From an uncultured Lachnospiraceae bacterium (GTDB taxonomy: Bacteria; Bacillota; Clostridia; Lachnospirales; Lachnospiraceae): a DNA stretch of 27,085 bases. How positions within the stretch are numbered: position 1 is the stretch's first letter; the number at the start of each line of letters is the position of its first letter. Below, one piece after another: positions 8,967 to 15,203 of the stretch. Location: the NCBI GenBank assembly GCA_947589175.1, contig CANPZR010000007.1, positions 1 to 27,085 of the forward strand, read 5' to 3'. The position numbers and the translations under genes are program-made. A model generated the notes under the pieces. That model was not told the DNA's origin. It saw only the letters and a program-made list of their open reading frames with translations, and searched no databases.

Positions 8967-9494
8967 CTAAAACTCCGGCTCAATCAGTCCGTATGTGCTT
9001 CCTTTTCTCTTGTAAACTACATTGACCTCCTCTGTCTCCGCGTTGCGGAATACAAAGAAACTGTGCCCCAGAAGCTCCATCTGCACGCAGGCTTCTTCCG
9101 GATCCATCGGCTTCATGGCAAATTTCTTGGAACGGATGATCTTGATGTCCTCCTCATCATAGCTCTCCTCTTCTAAGAAAGTGCGGCTCAGCTGCGCAAC
9201 CGTCTGCTCTTTGTCAATCAGCTTGTTCTTATACTTCCGAAGCTGCCTCTCAATGACCTCCTCCACAAGGTCAATGGATACATACATATCCGAGCTCGTC
9301 TCCTCGGCGCGGATAATGCTCCCCTTCATCGGAATCGTAACTTCGATCTTCTGACGGCTCTTCTCTGTACTCAGAGTGACATGTACTTCTGTAGAGTCGT
9401 TGAAATATCTCTCCAGCTTACTAATCTTTTCCTCCACCGCTGAACGTAACCCTTCCGTGATGTCGATGTTCTTGCCGCTAATTACTAAATTCAT
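8967..9494 (-). CDS. hpf: Ribosome hibernation promoting factor, long form
   Basis: 175 residues. The N-terminal S30AE/RaiA domain (about 1-100: MNLVISGKNIDITEGLRSAVEEKI, a basic central strand pattern, IDLVEEVIERQLRKYK) binds the decoding region of the small subunit. A linker of about 25 acidic residues leads to the C-terminal dimerisation domain (about 120-175: KKFAMKPMDPEEACVQMELLGH-SFFVFRNA, VVYKRKGSTYGLIEP). The long form dimerises ribosomes into 100S particles in stationary phase or stress. The ATG at 9494 has AAAGGAG upstream. It is transcribed from its own promoter and terminated before secA. Confidence 0.96.
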   Translation of the reverse strand: MNLVISGKNIDITEGLRSAVEEKISKLERYFNDSTEVHVTLSTEKSRQKIEVTIPMKGSIIRAEETSSDMYVSIDLVEEVIERQLRKYKNKLIDKEQTVAQLSRTFLEEESYDEEDIKIIRSKKFAMKPMDPEEACVQMELLGHSFFVFRNAETEEVNVVYKRKGSTYGLIEPEF

Positions 9495-9522
9495 AATGCT
9501 CAGCTCCTTTACCCATAAGTTT

Positions 9523-9576
9523 CAGGACAGGCATGTCCTGTAGGTCTATTATACAACAAAAGCATTCGTTCGGCAA
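9523..9576 (-). promoter_or_regulatory. hpf promoter with 5' hairpin
   Basis: -35 TTGCCG (9576-9571), 17-bp spacer, -10 TATAAT (9553-9548). CAGGACA/TGTCCTG with a four-base loop (9523-9540) starts at the expected +1, giving an mRNA with a 5'-terminal stem like the one predicted for secA. Confidence 0.75.
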
Positions 9577-9611
9577 CAACATTTTCATGCTACAAAAGTC
9601 TACCATTTTTG

Positions 9612-9680
9612 TTGACAATGTTGATAATTATGTGTATAACTGGCAAATATCGCAAAACAGCCTCATTCAAATGTGGATAA
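9612..9680 (+). promoter_or_regulatory. DnaA-box cluster overlapping a plus-strand promoter
   Basis: Three same-orientation matches to the DnaA box: TGTTGATAA (9619-9627, one mismatch), TGTGTATAA (9631-9639) and TGTGGATAA (9672-9680). The last two fit TTATNCACA perfectly when reversed. The same stretch holds TTGACA (9612-9617), 17 bp, TATAAC (9635-9640), a good promoter reading antisense into the wall-hydrolase gene. No plus-strand gene follows. A nested weak stem (CAACATT/AATGTTG) covers about 9574-9620. Confidence 0.45.
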
Positions 9681-9681
9681 C

Positions 9682-11223
9682 TTAGTTCAATACACGCCTT
9701 GCGCAGTAGGGCGTACGATAATACATGTTGCTGGTTATAATTCCTACTCTCGGATTGCTGGCGTGTACCACCCGGCCTCCGCCTATACAGAGCGCCACAT
9801 GATTGACTCTTCCGCCGCTGGCATAGAAGATCAGGTCTCCCGCCTCTGCGTCCGACGGGTCAATCTTCTTGCCCACCTTAGCCTGATCCCTGGATACACG
9901 GGGAAGGCTTATGCCGAATTTAGCAAATACCGACATGGTAAAGCCGGAGCAGTCCGTGCCGTTTGTCAGGCTCGTGCCGCCGTATACATAAGGATTGCCC
10001 ACAAATTTCAGCGCGTAGGACGCGATAGCGGATCCGTCTCCGCTTCCCAGAGCGCTTCCGCCGCCTCCATTGCTGGAGCCGGAGTTGGAACTTCCGCTGG
10101 AACCACCGCTTCCACTGCTGGAACCGGAATCGGAACTTCCGCTGGAACCGCCGCTTCCGCTGCTGGAGCCCGCCGAACCGGACTTGCCGCCGCCTCCATT
10201 GCTGGAACCGCCGCTGCTCTTGCTGCTTCCGGAACCGCCGTTGCTGGAACTGCTCTTGTTAGAAGAACTGCTGCTAGAGCTGCTCTTGCTGGAAGAACTG
10301 CTGCTGGAGCTGCTCTTGCTGGAAGAACTGCTGTTGCTGGAACTGCTCTTGCTAGAAGAACTGCTGTCATCCGATGAACTGCTGCTGGCGGAAATCTTTC
10401 TCTGCTCTTCTCTCTCCGCGGCCTCTGCGGCTGCTTTTCTCCTTGCCTCTTCCCGCTCCTCTTCAATAGAAACCGCCTTCTCGAACTGAACGGAAAGCTT
10501 TACATAATCGCTGGAAACATATCCTGTCGTATCTCCGTCCACACGGATCTTGACCCAGTCTGTCTCCTCCTTAAGCACCTCGTAGCTCTCGTCCTCTGGA
10601 ATCAGCGTGAGAACCGTGCACTCGGTATTGGGCTCTTCTCTCACCTTCAATGTCTCGGTAGTAACCGTGGCCCACTTCGTGCCAAAATCGTCAATCAGCT
10701 TCTCGGCGCTGTAGCCGATGGCCAGATAATCTTTCATTATGTAACCGCTGACAGATCCCGACTTGATGTATACCCAGTCGCCCTCCGTGCGGGTGATGGT
10801 AGCGGCGCTCCCTCGATAGAGCTTTCCAATGATCTCCGATTCCGTCGTCGGCTTTTTCCGTATATTTACATAATCTGCCGCAATGGATATGCCCACATTC
10901 GCGTATTCAGACTCCGGCTTCGGCGTAGCCTGAACCTCCTCGACCTCCGGCGCCGGCGTAGCTCCCTCTACAGATGTGCCGCTGACGGAAGTGCCCTCTC
11001 CCCCTCCATTGGGAGCGTCCTCAAAAGCAATAATCGCCTCCGGATCCGACTGTCCCACGCCTGCCTGCACAGAGCAATACTGATCCAGTGTATAGGACAT
11101 GCCTGCCAGTTCCGTCTCCGTCCCCATCGTAGTAGACATAGATACAATGTGACGGCCAAATATTCCAAATGACATTATCAGTCCTGTCCCTATCAGGACT
11201 TTGACTAGTTTTTTCTGCTGCAT
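9682..11223 (-). CDS. Secreted NlpC/P60 cell-wall hydrolase with two SH3b domains
   Basis: 513 residues. The first 25 are a Lys-start hydrophobic export signal or anchor. An acidic Pro/Gly spacer follows, then SH3b domains at about 111-170 (ADYVNIRKKPTTESEIIGKLYRG) and 187-243 (TLKVREEPNTECTVLTLIP), a charged helix (251-276), a Ser/Gly linker (278-395) and the NlpC/P60 peptidase (398-513). The catalytic triad is visible: Cys425 in TDCSGFT, His475 in NHVALCIG and His487 in VVHASNP. Such enzymes cut D-Glu-diaminopimelate links in peptidoglycan stems; SH3b domains bind the wall. The layout resembles LytE/CwlO-type growth or separation hydrolases. It has its own promoter and no obvious terminator. 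The Ser linker is encoded by near-tandem DNA repeats and probably varies in length between strains. Confidence 0.93.
   Translation of the reverse strand: MQQKKLVKVLIGTGLIMSFGIFGRHIVSMSTTMGTETELAGMSYTLDQYCSVQAGVGQSDPEAIIAFEDAPNGGGEGTSVSGTSVEGATPAPEVEEVQATPKPESEYANVGISIAADYVNIRKKPTTESEIIGKLYRGSAATITRTEGDWVYIKSGSVSGYIMKDYLAIGYSAEKLIDDFGTKWATVTTETLKVREEPNTECTVLTLIPEDESYEVLKEETDWVKIRVDGDTTGYVSSDYVKLSVQFEKAVSIEEEREEARRKAAAEAAEREEQRKISASSSSSDDSSSSSKSSSSNSSSSSKSSSSSSSSSKSSSSSSSSNKSSSSNGGSGSSKSSGGSSNGGGGKSGSAGSSSGSGGSSGSSDSGSSSGSGGSSGSSNSGSSNGGGGSALGSGDGSAIASYALKFVGNPYVYGGTSLTNGTDCSGFTMSVFAKFGISLPRVSRDQAKVGKKIDPSDAEAGDLIFYASGGRVNHVALCIGGGRVVHASNPRVGIITSNMYYRTPYCARRVLN
10070..10385 (-). repeat. Repetitive DNA coding the Ser/Gly linker of the wall hydrolase
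   Basis: About 300 bp of imperfect tandem units. The Ser-rich half uses roughly 30-bp units built on GAAGAACTGCTGCTGGAGC (plus-strand view), and the Gly/Ser half uses units built on GGAACCGCCGCTTCC. Slippage or unequal exchange here would change linker length without breaking the frame when units are multiples of three. Confidence 0.75.
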
Positions 11224-11304
11224 CTGATTACCTCCAATACTGGTCTACTCCCCCGTAACGTATGTTTAAGATCAAATATTACAAATTTATTAAGTTTCTG
11301 TTAC

Positions 11305-11333
11305 AGTATAACAAGTTCATGACAATCTGTCAA
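11305..11333 (-). promoter_or_regulatory. Promoter of the wall-hydrolase gene
   Basis: -35 TTGACA (11333-11328), 17-bp spacer, -10 TATACT (11310-11305), about 80 bp before the start codon. It is divergent to the plus-strand promoter at 11366-11371. Confidence 0.8.
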
Positions 11334-11362
11334 TATTTCCTCTTTCATTTTTTTGAGAATTG

Positions 11363-11371
11363 TGCTATAAT
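11363..11371 (+). promoter_or_regulatory. Extended -10 promoter for the YjfB-like gene
   Basis: TGC-TATAAT with no clear -35 box at the right distance, about 30 bp before the gene. I see no sigma-D (flagellar) consensus. Confidence 0.5.
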
Positions 11372-11400
11372 CTTTTTACACGAAGAAGGGAGGTGCCGGT

Positions 11401-11595
11401 ATGGAGATCGCAGACGGCATGGATATTGCGGCTTATTCCGTCGCTCATTCACAGAGCCAGACTCTGCAGGACATCGGTACCGGAGTCCTTGCAAAGACTC
11501 TGGACATGGCTAAGATCGAGAGAGCCCAGCTCACAAAGATGATGGAACTCTCGGTCAATCCCGGATTAGGAAGCAATATAGATATTCTACTGTAG
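11401..11595 (+). CDS. YjfB-family putative motility protein
   Basis: 64 residues from an ATG preceded by GAAGGGAGGTG. The pattern is that of the YjfB small-protein family: an N-terminal MDIAAYSVAHSQSQ helix, a middle GTGVLAKTLDMAKIERAQLTKMM helix and a short hydrophilic tail ending in LGSNIDILL. Family members in Bacillus and Clostridia are annotated as putative motility proteins, but the molecular role is not established. It stands alone between a divergent promoter and a strong terminator, so it is a single-gene transcript. There is no signal peptide or transmembrane segment. The flagellar genes elsewhere in the window make a motility link plausible. Confidence 0.8.
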   Translation: MEIADGMDIAAYSVAHSQSQTLQDIGTGVLAKTLDMAKIERAQLTKMMELSVNPGLGSNIDILL

Positions 11596-11614
11596 TATTA
11601 CGCTCAACGGATTC

Positions 11615-11652
11615 AAAAGGGTCTCTGCACATAGCAAGAAGACCCTTTTTTT
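11615..11652 (+). terminator. Rho-independent terminator after the YjfB-like gene
   Basis: Perfect 10-bp stem AAAAGGGTCT (11615-11624) / AGACCCTTTT (11640-11649), followed by a T run. ridA converges from the other side and may use the same hairpin weakly. Confidence 0.9.
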
Positions 11653-11688
11653 GTTATTTTTCTTCCATATTTTACATATTTTTTGAAA

Positions 11689-12069
11689 TCAGTCTTTTTC
11701 TACAATAGCCTCAATCTCAATCAATACATCTTTGGGCAGACGGGCCACCTCCACACAAGATCTGGCGGGGCAGTCCTCCTTGAAAAATGTCGCGTAAATC
11801 TCATTGACCTTTGCGAAATCGTTCATATCTTTAATAAATACTACCGTCTTGACCGTATTTTCAATCGACGCTCCGGACGCCTGGATCAGCGCCGCCAGAT
11901 TGGAGAGAGCCTGCCTGGCCTGCTCCTCGATGCCGCCCTGTACCAGCTCGCCGGTCTCCGGAATAATGGGAATCACGCCGGAAGTAAAGACCAGTCCTTT
12001 CACTTCTACTGCCTGGGAGTACGGGCCGATCGCGGCCGGCGCCTGATCCGTGGAAATAATTTTCTTCAT
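11689..12069 (-). CDS. ridA: RidA-family enamine/imine deaminase
   Basis: 126 residues, the normal length for the YjgF/YER057c/UK114 family. RidA hydrolyses the reactive 2-aminoacrylate and related enamines released by PLP enzymes such as threonine dehydratase. Diagnostic motifs are APAAIGPYSQAV (10-21), FTSGVIPIIPETGELV, and the active-site signature PARSCVEVARLPKDVLIEIEAIV, with Arg103 binding the substrate carboxylate. The start at 12069 has GAAAGGTG upstream. It converges with the YjfB-like gene and diverges from the thioesterase transcript. Confidence 0.95.
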   Translation of the reverse strand: MKKIISTDQAPAAIGPYSQAVEVKGLVFTSGVIPIIPETGELVQGGIEEQARQALSNLAALIQASGASIENTVKTVVFIKDMNDFAKVNEIYATFFKEDCPARSCVEVARLPKDVLIEIEAIVEKD

Positions 12070-12182
12070 ATGCTATTCACACCTTTCTTTATTTCGCAGG
12101 GCCGGATATGCCGGCGCCTGTCTGTATATAAGTATAACGCAAACTTTCTGAGATTTCACTTTTTTTTTTCTAAAATAGGTAG

Positions 12183-12200
12183 TATACTGTCATATATGAC
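12183..12200 (+). promoter_or_regulatory. Promoter -10 with adjoining perfect palindrome, upstream of the thioesterase gene
   Basis: -10 TATACT (12183-12188) runs directly into GTCATATATGAC (12189-12200), a perfect 12-bp palindrome covering the expected +1. The -35 region is only a T-rich tract. This is the layout of a repressor operator at the start site. Confidence 0.5.
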
Positions 12201-12207
12201 GAGCCGC

Positions 12208-12299
12208 CCGACAAACGCGCGGATTGCGAACGCAGAAGGGAATGTCAAATCGGACGTATATCCGACAAGCGCGCGGACTGCGAGCGTATCGAGGGGCTC
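12208..12299 (+). repeat. Two near-identical GC-rich direct repeats in the thioesterase leader
   Basis: CCGACAA-purine-CGCGCGGA repeats: 25 bp at 12208-12232 and 12262-12286, with 22 of 25 bases identical and every difference a transition. The second is preceded by a small stem, TCGGA/TCCGA. GAGCC (12201-12205) can pair with GGCTC (12295-12299), after which comes T5, so the leader may form an attenuator. Confidence 0.4.
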
Positions 12300-12333
12300 T
12301 TTTTGAAAATGACAGGGGAGGTATACCATATAT

Positions 12334-13035
12334 ATGTACAGTTACAACGACAGAGTCTCGTTCAGCCGGATCGACCGGGACGGGCTCTTAGGAATTTCCA
12401 ACGTAGTGGACGCCATGCAGGACTGCTGCATGTTCCACAGCGAGGACGAGGGACATTCCGCCCTCGATCTGTTAAAAAAGAACCGGGCATGGTTAGTGAG
12501 CGCCTGGCATGTGGTCTTTAAGCGCCGCCCGCAGATGGGCGAGGCGTTTACCGTCCACACATGGCCCTACGCCTTCAAGGGCGTGTTCGGCTGCCGTAAT
12601 TTTCTCATGGAGACGCCGGAAAGAGAGGTGCTTGCCTACGCCGACTCGCATTGGTTCTACTTTGACTCCGCCTCCGGTCGTCCGGTCATGGTGGACGACG
12701 GAGAAAAGGCTGTCTACCCGGTAGAACCCGCCTATGAGATGGAGTACAAGTCCCGCAAGGTGAAGTTCCCTAGGGAGCTGTCTCTGCGGCAGGAAGTGCC
12801 GGTCTGCCCCAATTACCTGGACACCAACAACCACGTCAACAACGGACAGTATGTCCGCCTGGCCGTCAATGTCCTCCCCATGGAGTTTGAAGTCCATGAG
12901 CTGCGGGCCGAGTTCCGGCTGGCCGCCAAGATGGGCGACACCCTCTATATCCGCACGGCGGAGGAAAATGGAACTTACTACACCGTTTTCACCGATTCAG
13001 AGGGAAGTCCCTATTTTATCGCGGAATTTCAGTAA
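12334..13035 (+). CDS. Acyl-ACP thioesterase
   Basis: 233 residues. Double hot-dog fold of the plant FatA/B-like bacterial acyl-ACP thioesterases, which release free fatty acids from acyl carrier protein in the cytosol. The N-terminal half has YNDRVSFSRIDRDGLLGISNVVDAMQD and WHVVFKRRPQMGEAFTVHTWPY. The second half carries the catalytic segment YLDTNNHVNNGQYV with Asp163, Asn165 and His167. The ATG at 12334 follows GGGGAGG at a slightly long 10-base spacing. CvfB-like follows after 61 bp on the same strand, probably one operon ending at 13997. The palindrome at 12189-12200 suggests it is regulated. Confidence 0.92.
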   Translation: MYSYNDRVSFSRIDRDGLLGISNVVDAMQDCCMFHSEDEGHSALDLLKKNRAWLVSAWHVVFKRRPQMGEAFTVHTWPYAFKGVFGCRNFLMETPEREVLAYADSHWFYFDSASGRPVMVDDGEKAVYPVEPAYEMEYKSRKVKFPRELSLRQEVPVCPNYLDTNNHVNNGQYVRLAVNVLPMEFEVHELRAEFRLAAKMGDTLYIRTAEENGTYYTVFTDSEGSPYFIAEFQ

Positions 13036-13096
13036 AACGCCGTTGCGCCGCGCAGGGGCGGACTTTTAATAAGAACAGTTGAAAGGAATATCCACT

Positions 13097-13954
13097 ATGA
13101 ACGCGAATGAATCGCTGCTGGGCCGCTTCGCCCGGCTCTATATAACAAAAATCACCAAGTCCGGCGCCTATCTGGCCTCCTATGAGGACCGGGATTTCGA
13201 GGTTCTTCTTCCGGGCAGCCAGCTTCCGAAGTCCTGTGAAAAGGGAGATATCCTGGATGTATTTCTGTACAGGGATTCGGAGGACCGGCTCATCGCCACC
13301 ACGACGAAGCCCTATGTGACGCTCCACCAGACCGCCGCCCTCACGGTGAAAGATGTCACAGACATCGGGGCTTTTCTGGACTGGGGACTGGCCAAGGACT
13401 TATTTCTCCCCTTCAAGGAGCAGACATACCGGGTAAAGGCCGGCGACACGGTTCTGGCCGCGCTCTATATCGACAAGAGCAGCCGCCTGTGCGCCACCAT
13501 GCGCGTGTACGATTATCTCTCCCGCGACAGCAACTATCAGAAGGGCGATCATGTAGAGGGACGCGTCTACGAGATTTTAGATTCCTTCGGCGCTTTTGTA
13601 GCGGTAGACAACCGCTATTCCGCCCTGATTCCCCGCAACGAGATGACGAGGGAATTGCAGGTGGGCGAGCCGGTCGCCGCGCGGGTGAAGGAAGTAACCG
13701 CGGACGGCAAGCTGACGCTCACCCTGCAGGAAAAGATTAAAGTGCAGATGAATATGGATGCGGAGAAAATTCTCGCGCGGCTCTCCGAGGCGGACGGGTT
13801 TCTCCCCTTTCACGACAAGACTTCCCCGGAAATCATCAAGCGGGAGTTCCAGATGAGCAAGGCCGCCTTCAAGCGGGCCATCGGCCGCCTGATGAAACAG
13901 GGGGAGATTCAGATTACCGACTCCGGTATCCAGTTGAAACGTGATATCATGTGA
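13097..13954 (+). CDS. cvfB: CvfB/YitL-type S1 RNA-binding protein
   Basis: 285 residues from the ATG at 13097, chosen for GAAAGGA at 13081; a TTG six codons earlier overlaps that site. The CvfB family has tandem S1-like OB folds and a C-terminal winged helix. Residues 1-65 and 70-130 are the first two OB folds (DIGAFLDWGLAKDLFLPFKEQ is a canonical S1 strand pair). Residues 140-205 form a third (HVEGRVYEILDSFGAFVAVDNRYSALIPRNEM). Residues 220-285 are the winged helix (GFLPFHDKTSPEIIKREFQMSKAAFKRAIGRLMKQGEIQI). Homologs bind RNA and affect virulence or gene expression in staphylococci; the target here is unknown. Confidence 0.92.
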   Translation: MNANESLLGRFARLYITKITKSGAYLASYEDRDFEVLLPGSQLPKSCEKGDILDVFLYRDSEDRLIATTTKPYVTLHQTAALTVKDVTDIGAFLDWGLAKDLFLPFKEQTYRVKAGDTVLAALYIDKSSRLCATMRVYDYLSRDSNYQKGDHVEGRVYEILDSFGAFVAVDNRYSALIPRNEMTRELQVGEPVAARVKEVTADGKLTLTLQEKIKVQMNMDAEKILARLSEADGFLPFHDKTSPEIIKREFQMSKAAFKRAIGRLMKQGEIQITDSGIQLKRDIM

Positions 13955-13966
13955 CAAAACATGGCG

Positions 13967-13997
13967 AAAGCCCCTGATTAAAAACATTAGGGGCTTT
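13967..13997 (+). terminator. Bidirectional terminator between cvfB and yvyF
   Basis: Perfect 9-bp stem AAAGCCCCT (13967-13975) / AGGGGCTTT (13989-13997), followed by TCTTCTT on the plus strand. It ends the thioesterase-cvfB transcript and probably also the converging recD2-comFC-yvyF one. Confidence 0.88.
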
Positions 13998-14018
13998 TCT
14001 TCTTATTCATAAAATCCA

Positions 14019-14429
14019 TCAATGATCCAGGAAACGCATGCGGCTCTCGCTGCTCTTTGGCTTTCTGGGCGCGGCAACCGCCTTCTGATCCAAGCCGCCG
14101 GCGCTGCGCAGGCCGCTTGCCAGGTTGGACTTGCAGGCGTCGCAGAAACGACCTGTCTTGATGGTCTTTCCGCATCCCTCACAGGGCAGGCCCACCGGTG
14201 AATCCTTGGAGAATACCAGACGCTCCTCGCGCACCCAGCGGTTGATCTGGTTGACGCTGACTTCCATCTCCTTGGACAGCGTCTTGATGTCGATATCCGG
14301 GTGCTCGCGGACATATTTCTTTACTTCCACGAACTTTTCTTCGATTTTTTTCTGGCAGGCCGGACATATTCTCGGCCCAGAGAGGTAATTAAATAACCTT
14401 CCGCATGACTTGCATGTTACAACTTCCAT
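14019..14429 (-). CDS. yvyF: YvyF-like flagellar operon zinc-ribbon protein
   Basis: 136 residues from the ATG at 14429 with AAGGAGG upstream; the longer frame to 14471 lacks a good site. Two zinc-binding knuckle pairs are clear: Cys6/Cys9 with Cys22/Cys25, and Cys83/Cys86 with Cys96/Cys99. Between them, residues 43-70 (HPDIDIKTLSKEMEVSVNQI) look like a helix-turn-helix. This matches the flagellar-operon protein family that includes Bacillus YvyF. In B. subtilis, yvyF follows comFC directly and precedes flgM; comFC precedes it here too, with a 20-bp gap, but a terminator follows instead of flgM. The Bacillus protein has been linked to flagellar regulation; the exact role here is inferred. Confidence 0.85.
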   Translation of the reverse strand: MEVVTCKSCGRLFNYLSGPRICPACQKKIEEKFVEVKKYVREHPDIDIKTLSKEMEVSVNQINRWVREERLVFSKDSPVGLPCEGCGKTIKTGRFCDACKSNLASGLRSAGGLDQKAVAAPRKPKSSESRMRFLDH

Positions 14430-14449
14430 CTCGCTATATCCTCCTTGTC

Positions 14450-15157
14450 TCAATAATCCTGTCCGATGCACAGACAGGCAAAGTACACTTTACAGACTCC
14501 CATATCCCGCAAAACCTTCCCGCAGGCCTCCAGCGTAGCGCCGGTGGTGTAGATATCGTCGATCAGCATCACCCGGCTTCCACGGAGGGCGTCGCGCATC
14601 TCCCCGCTGCCGGGGAAAATGGCATTTCGGACATTCTCCCGCCGCTGCACGTCGTCCAGTCCCTTCTGGGGCCTGGTCTGGCGCGCGCGGATGAGACAAT
14701 CCCCCGCTACGGGTATCCCCATAGCACGGCCCACATGCTCCGCCACGGCCTCGGCCTGGTTGTATCCCCGGAACCACCGTCTTTTCCGGTGCAGGGGCAC
14801 CGGCACCAGATAATCCGGACGCCACCGCCGGAACCTGTCGAGCCGGTGGCGCAGCAGCTCGTCGGCGTATACCCCGGCGTCTGCCTCGCATCCGCCATAC
14901 TTGAAATCCGCCATGACGCGCTTCATCTTCTCCGTGTATATCCACAGCGCCGTCCCTTCATCCAGGAAGCTCTCCCTCGCTGAACAATCCCGGCAATACT
15001 CCGTCCGCGGACTCAGCACCGGCTTGCCGCAGTGGCGGCAGCAGGGCTCGGTCACAAGGGGCATCCGCTCCCTGCAAGCTCCGCAGATCTGTCTTTCTCC
15101 CAGCGCGCGCCCGCAGACCGGACACTTGACCGGAAAGATCAAATCCAGTATGTTCAT
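14450..15157 (-). CDS. comFC: ComF family protein (amidophosphoribosyltransferase-like)
   Basis: 235 residues from the ATG at 15157 (GGGGGGAAG upstream). The N-terminal 60 residues carry four Cys pairs (12/15, 25/28, 40/43, 55/58), a double zinc ribbon. The rest is a PRTase fold with VPVPLHRKRRWFRGYNQA (118-135) and the PRPP-binding loop VMLIDDIYTTGATLEA (196-211). ComFC is needed for DNA uptake during transformation in several Firmicutes, but the family is widespread and its biochemical activity unclear. It lies 46 bp after recD2 and 20 bp before yvyF. In Bacillus the upstream partner is the ComFA translocase; here RecD2 takes that place. Confidence 0.94.
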   Translation of the reverse strand: MNILDLIFPVKCPVCGRALGERQICGACRERMPLVTEPCCRHCGKPVLSPRTEYCRDCSARESFLDEGTALWIYTEKMKRVMADFKYGGCEADAGVYADELLRHRLDRFRRWRPDYLVPVPLHRKRRWFRGYNQAEAVAEHVGRAMGIPVAGDCLIRARQTRPQKGLDDVQRRENVRNAIFPGSGEMRDALRGSRVMLIDDIYTTGATLEACGKVLRDMGVCKVYFACLCIGQDY

Positions 15158-15203
15158 GCACTTCCCCCCTATGTTCTGCAACTACTATATACATCATACC
15201 AAA

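Noticed and set aside
9673..10489. Plus-strand ORFs of low-complexity Ala/Gly/Thr and Leu/Glu/Pro opposite the wall-hydrolase gene
   Set aside because: They are the antisense reading of the Ser/Gly repeat. No ribosome site or codon signal supports them, although a plus-strand promoter does lie nearby.
12208..12286. CRISPR-like repeats
   Set aside because: Only two imperfect copies, no regular spacers and no cas genes.
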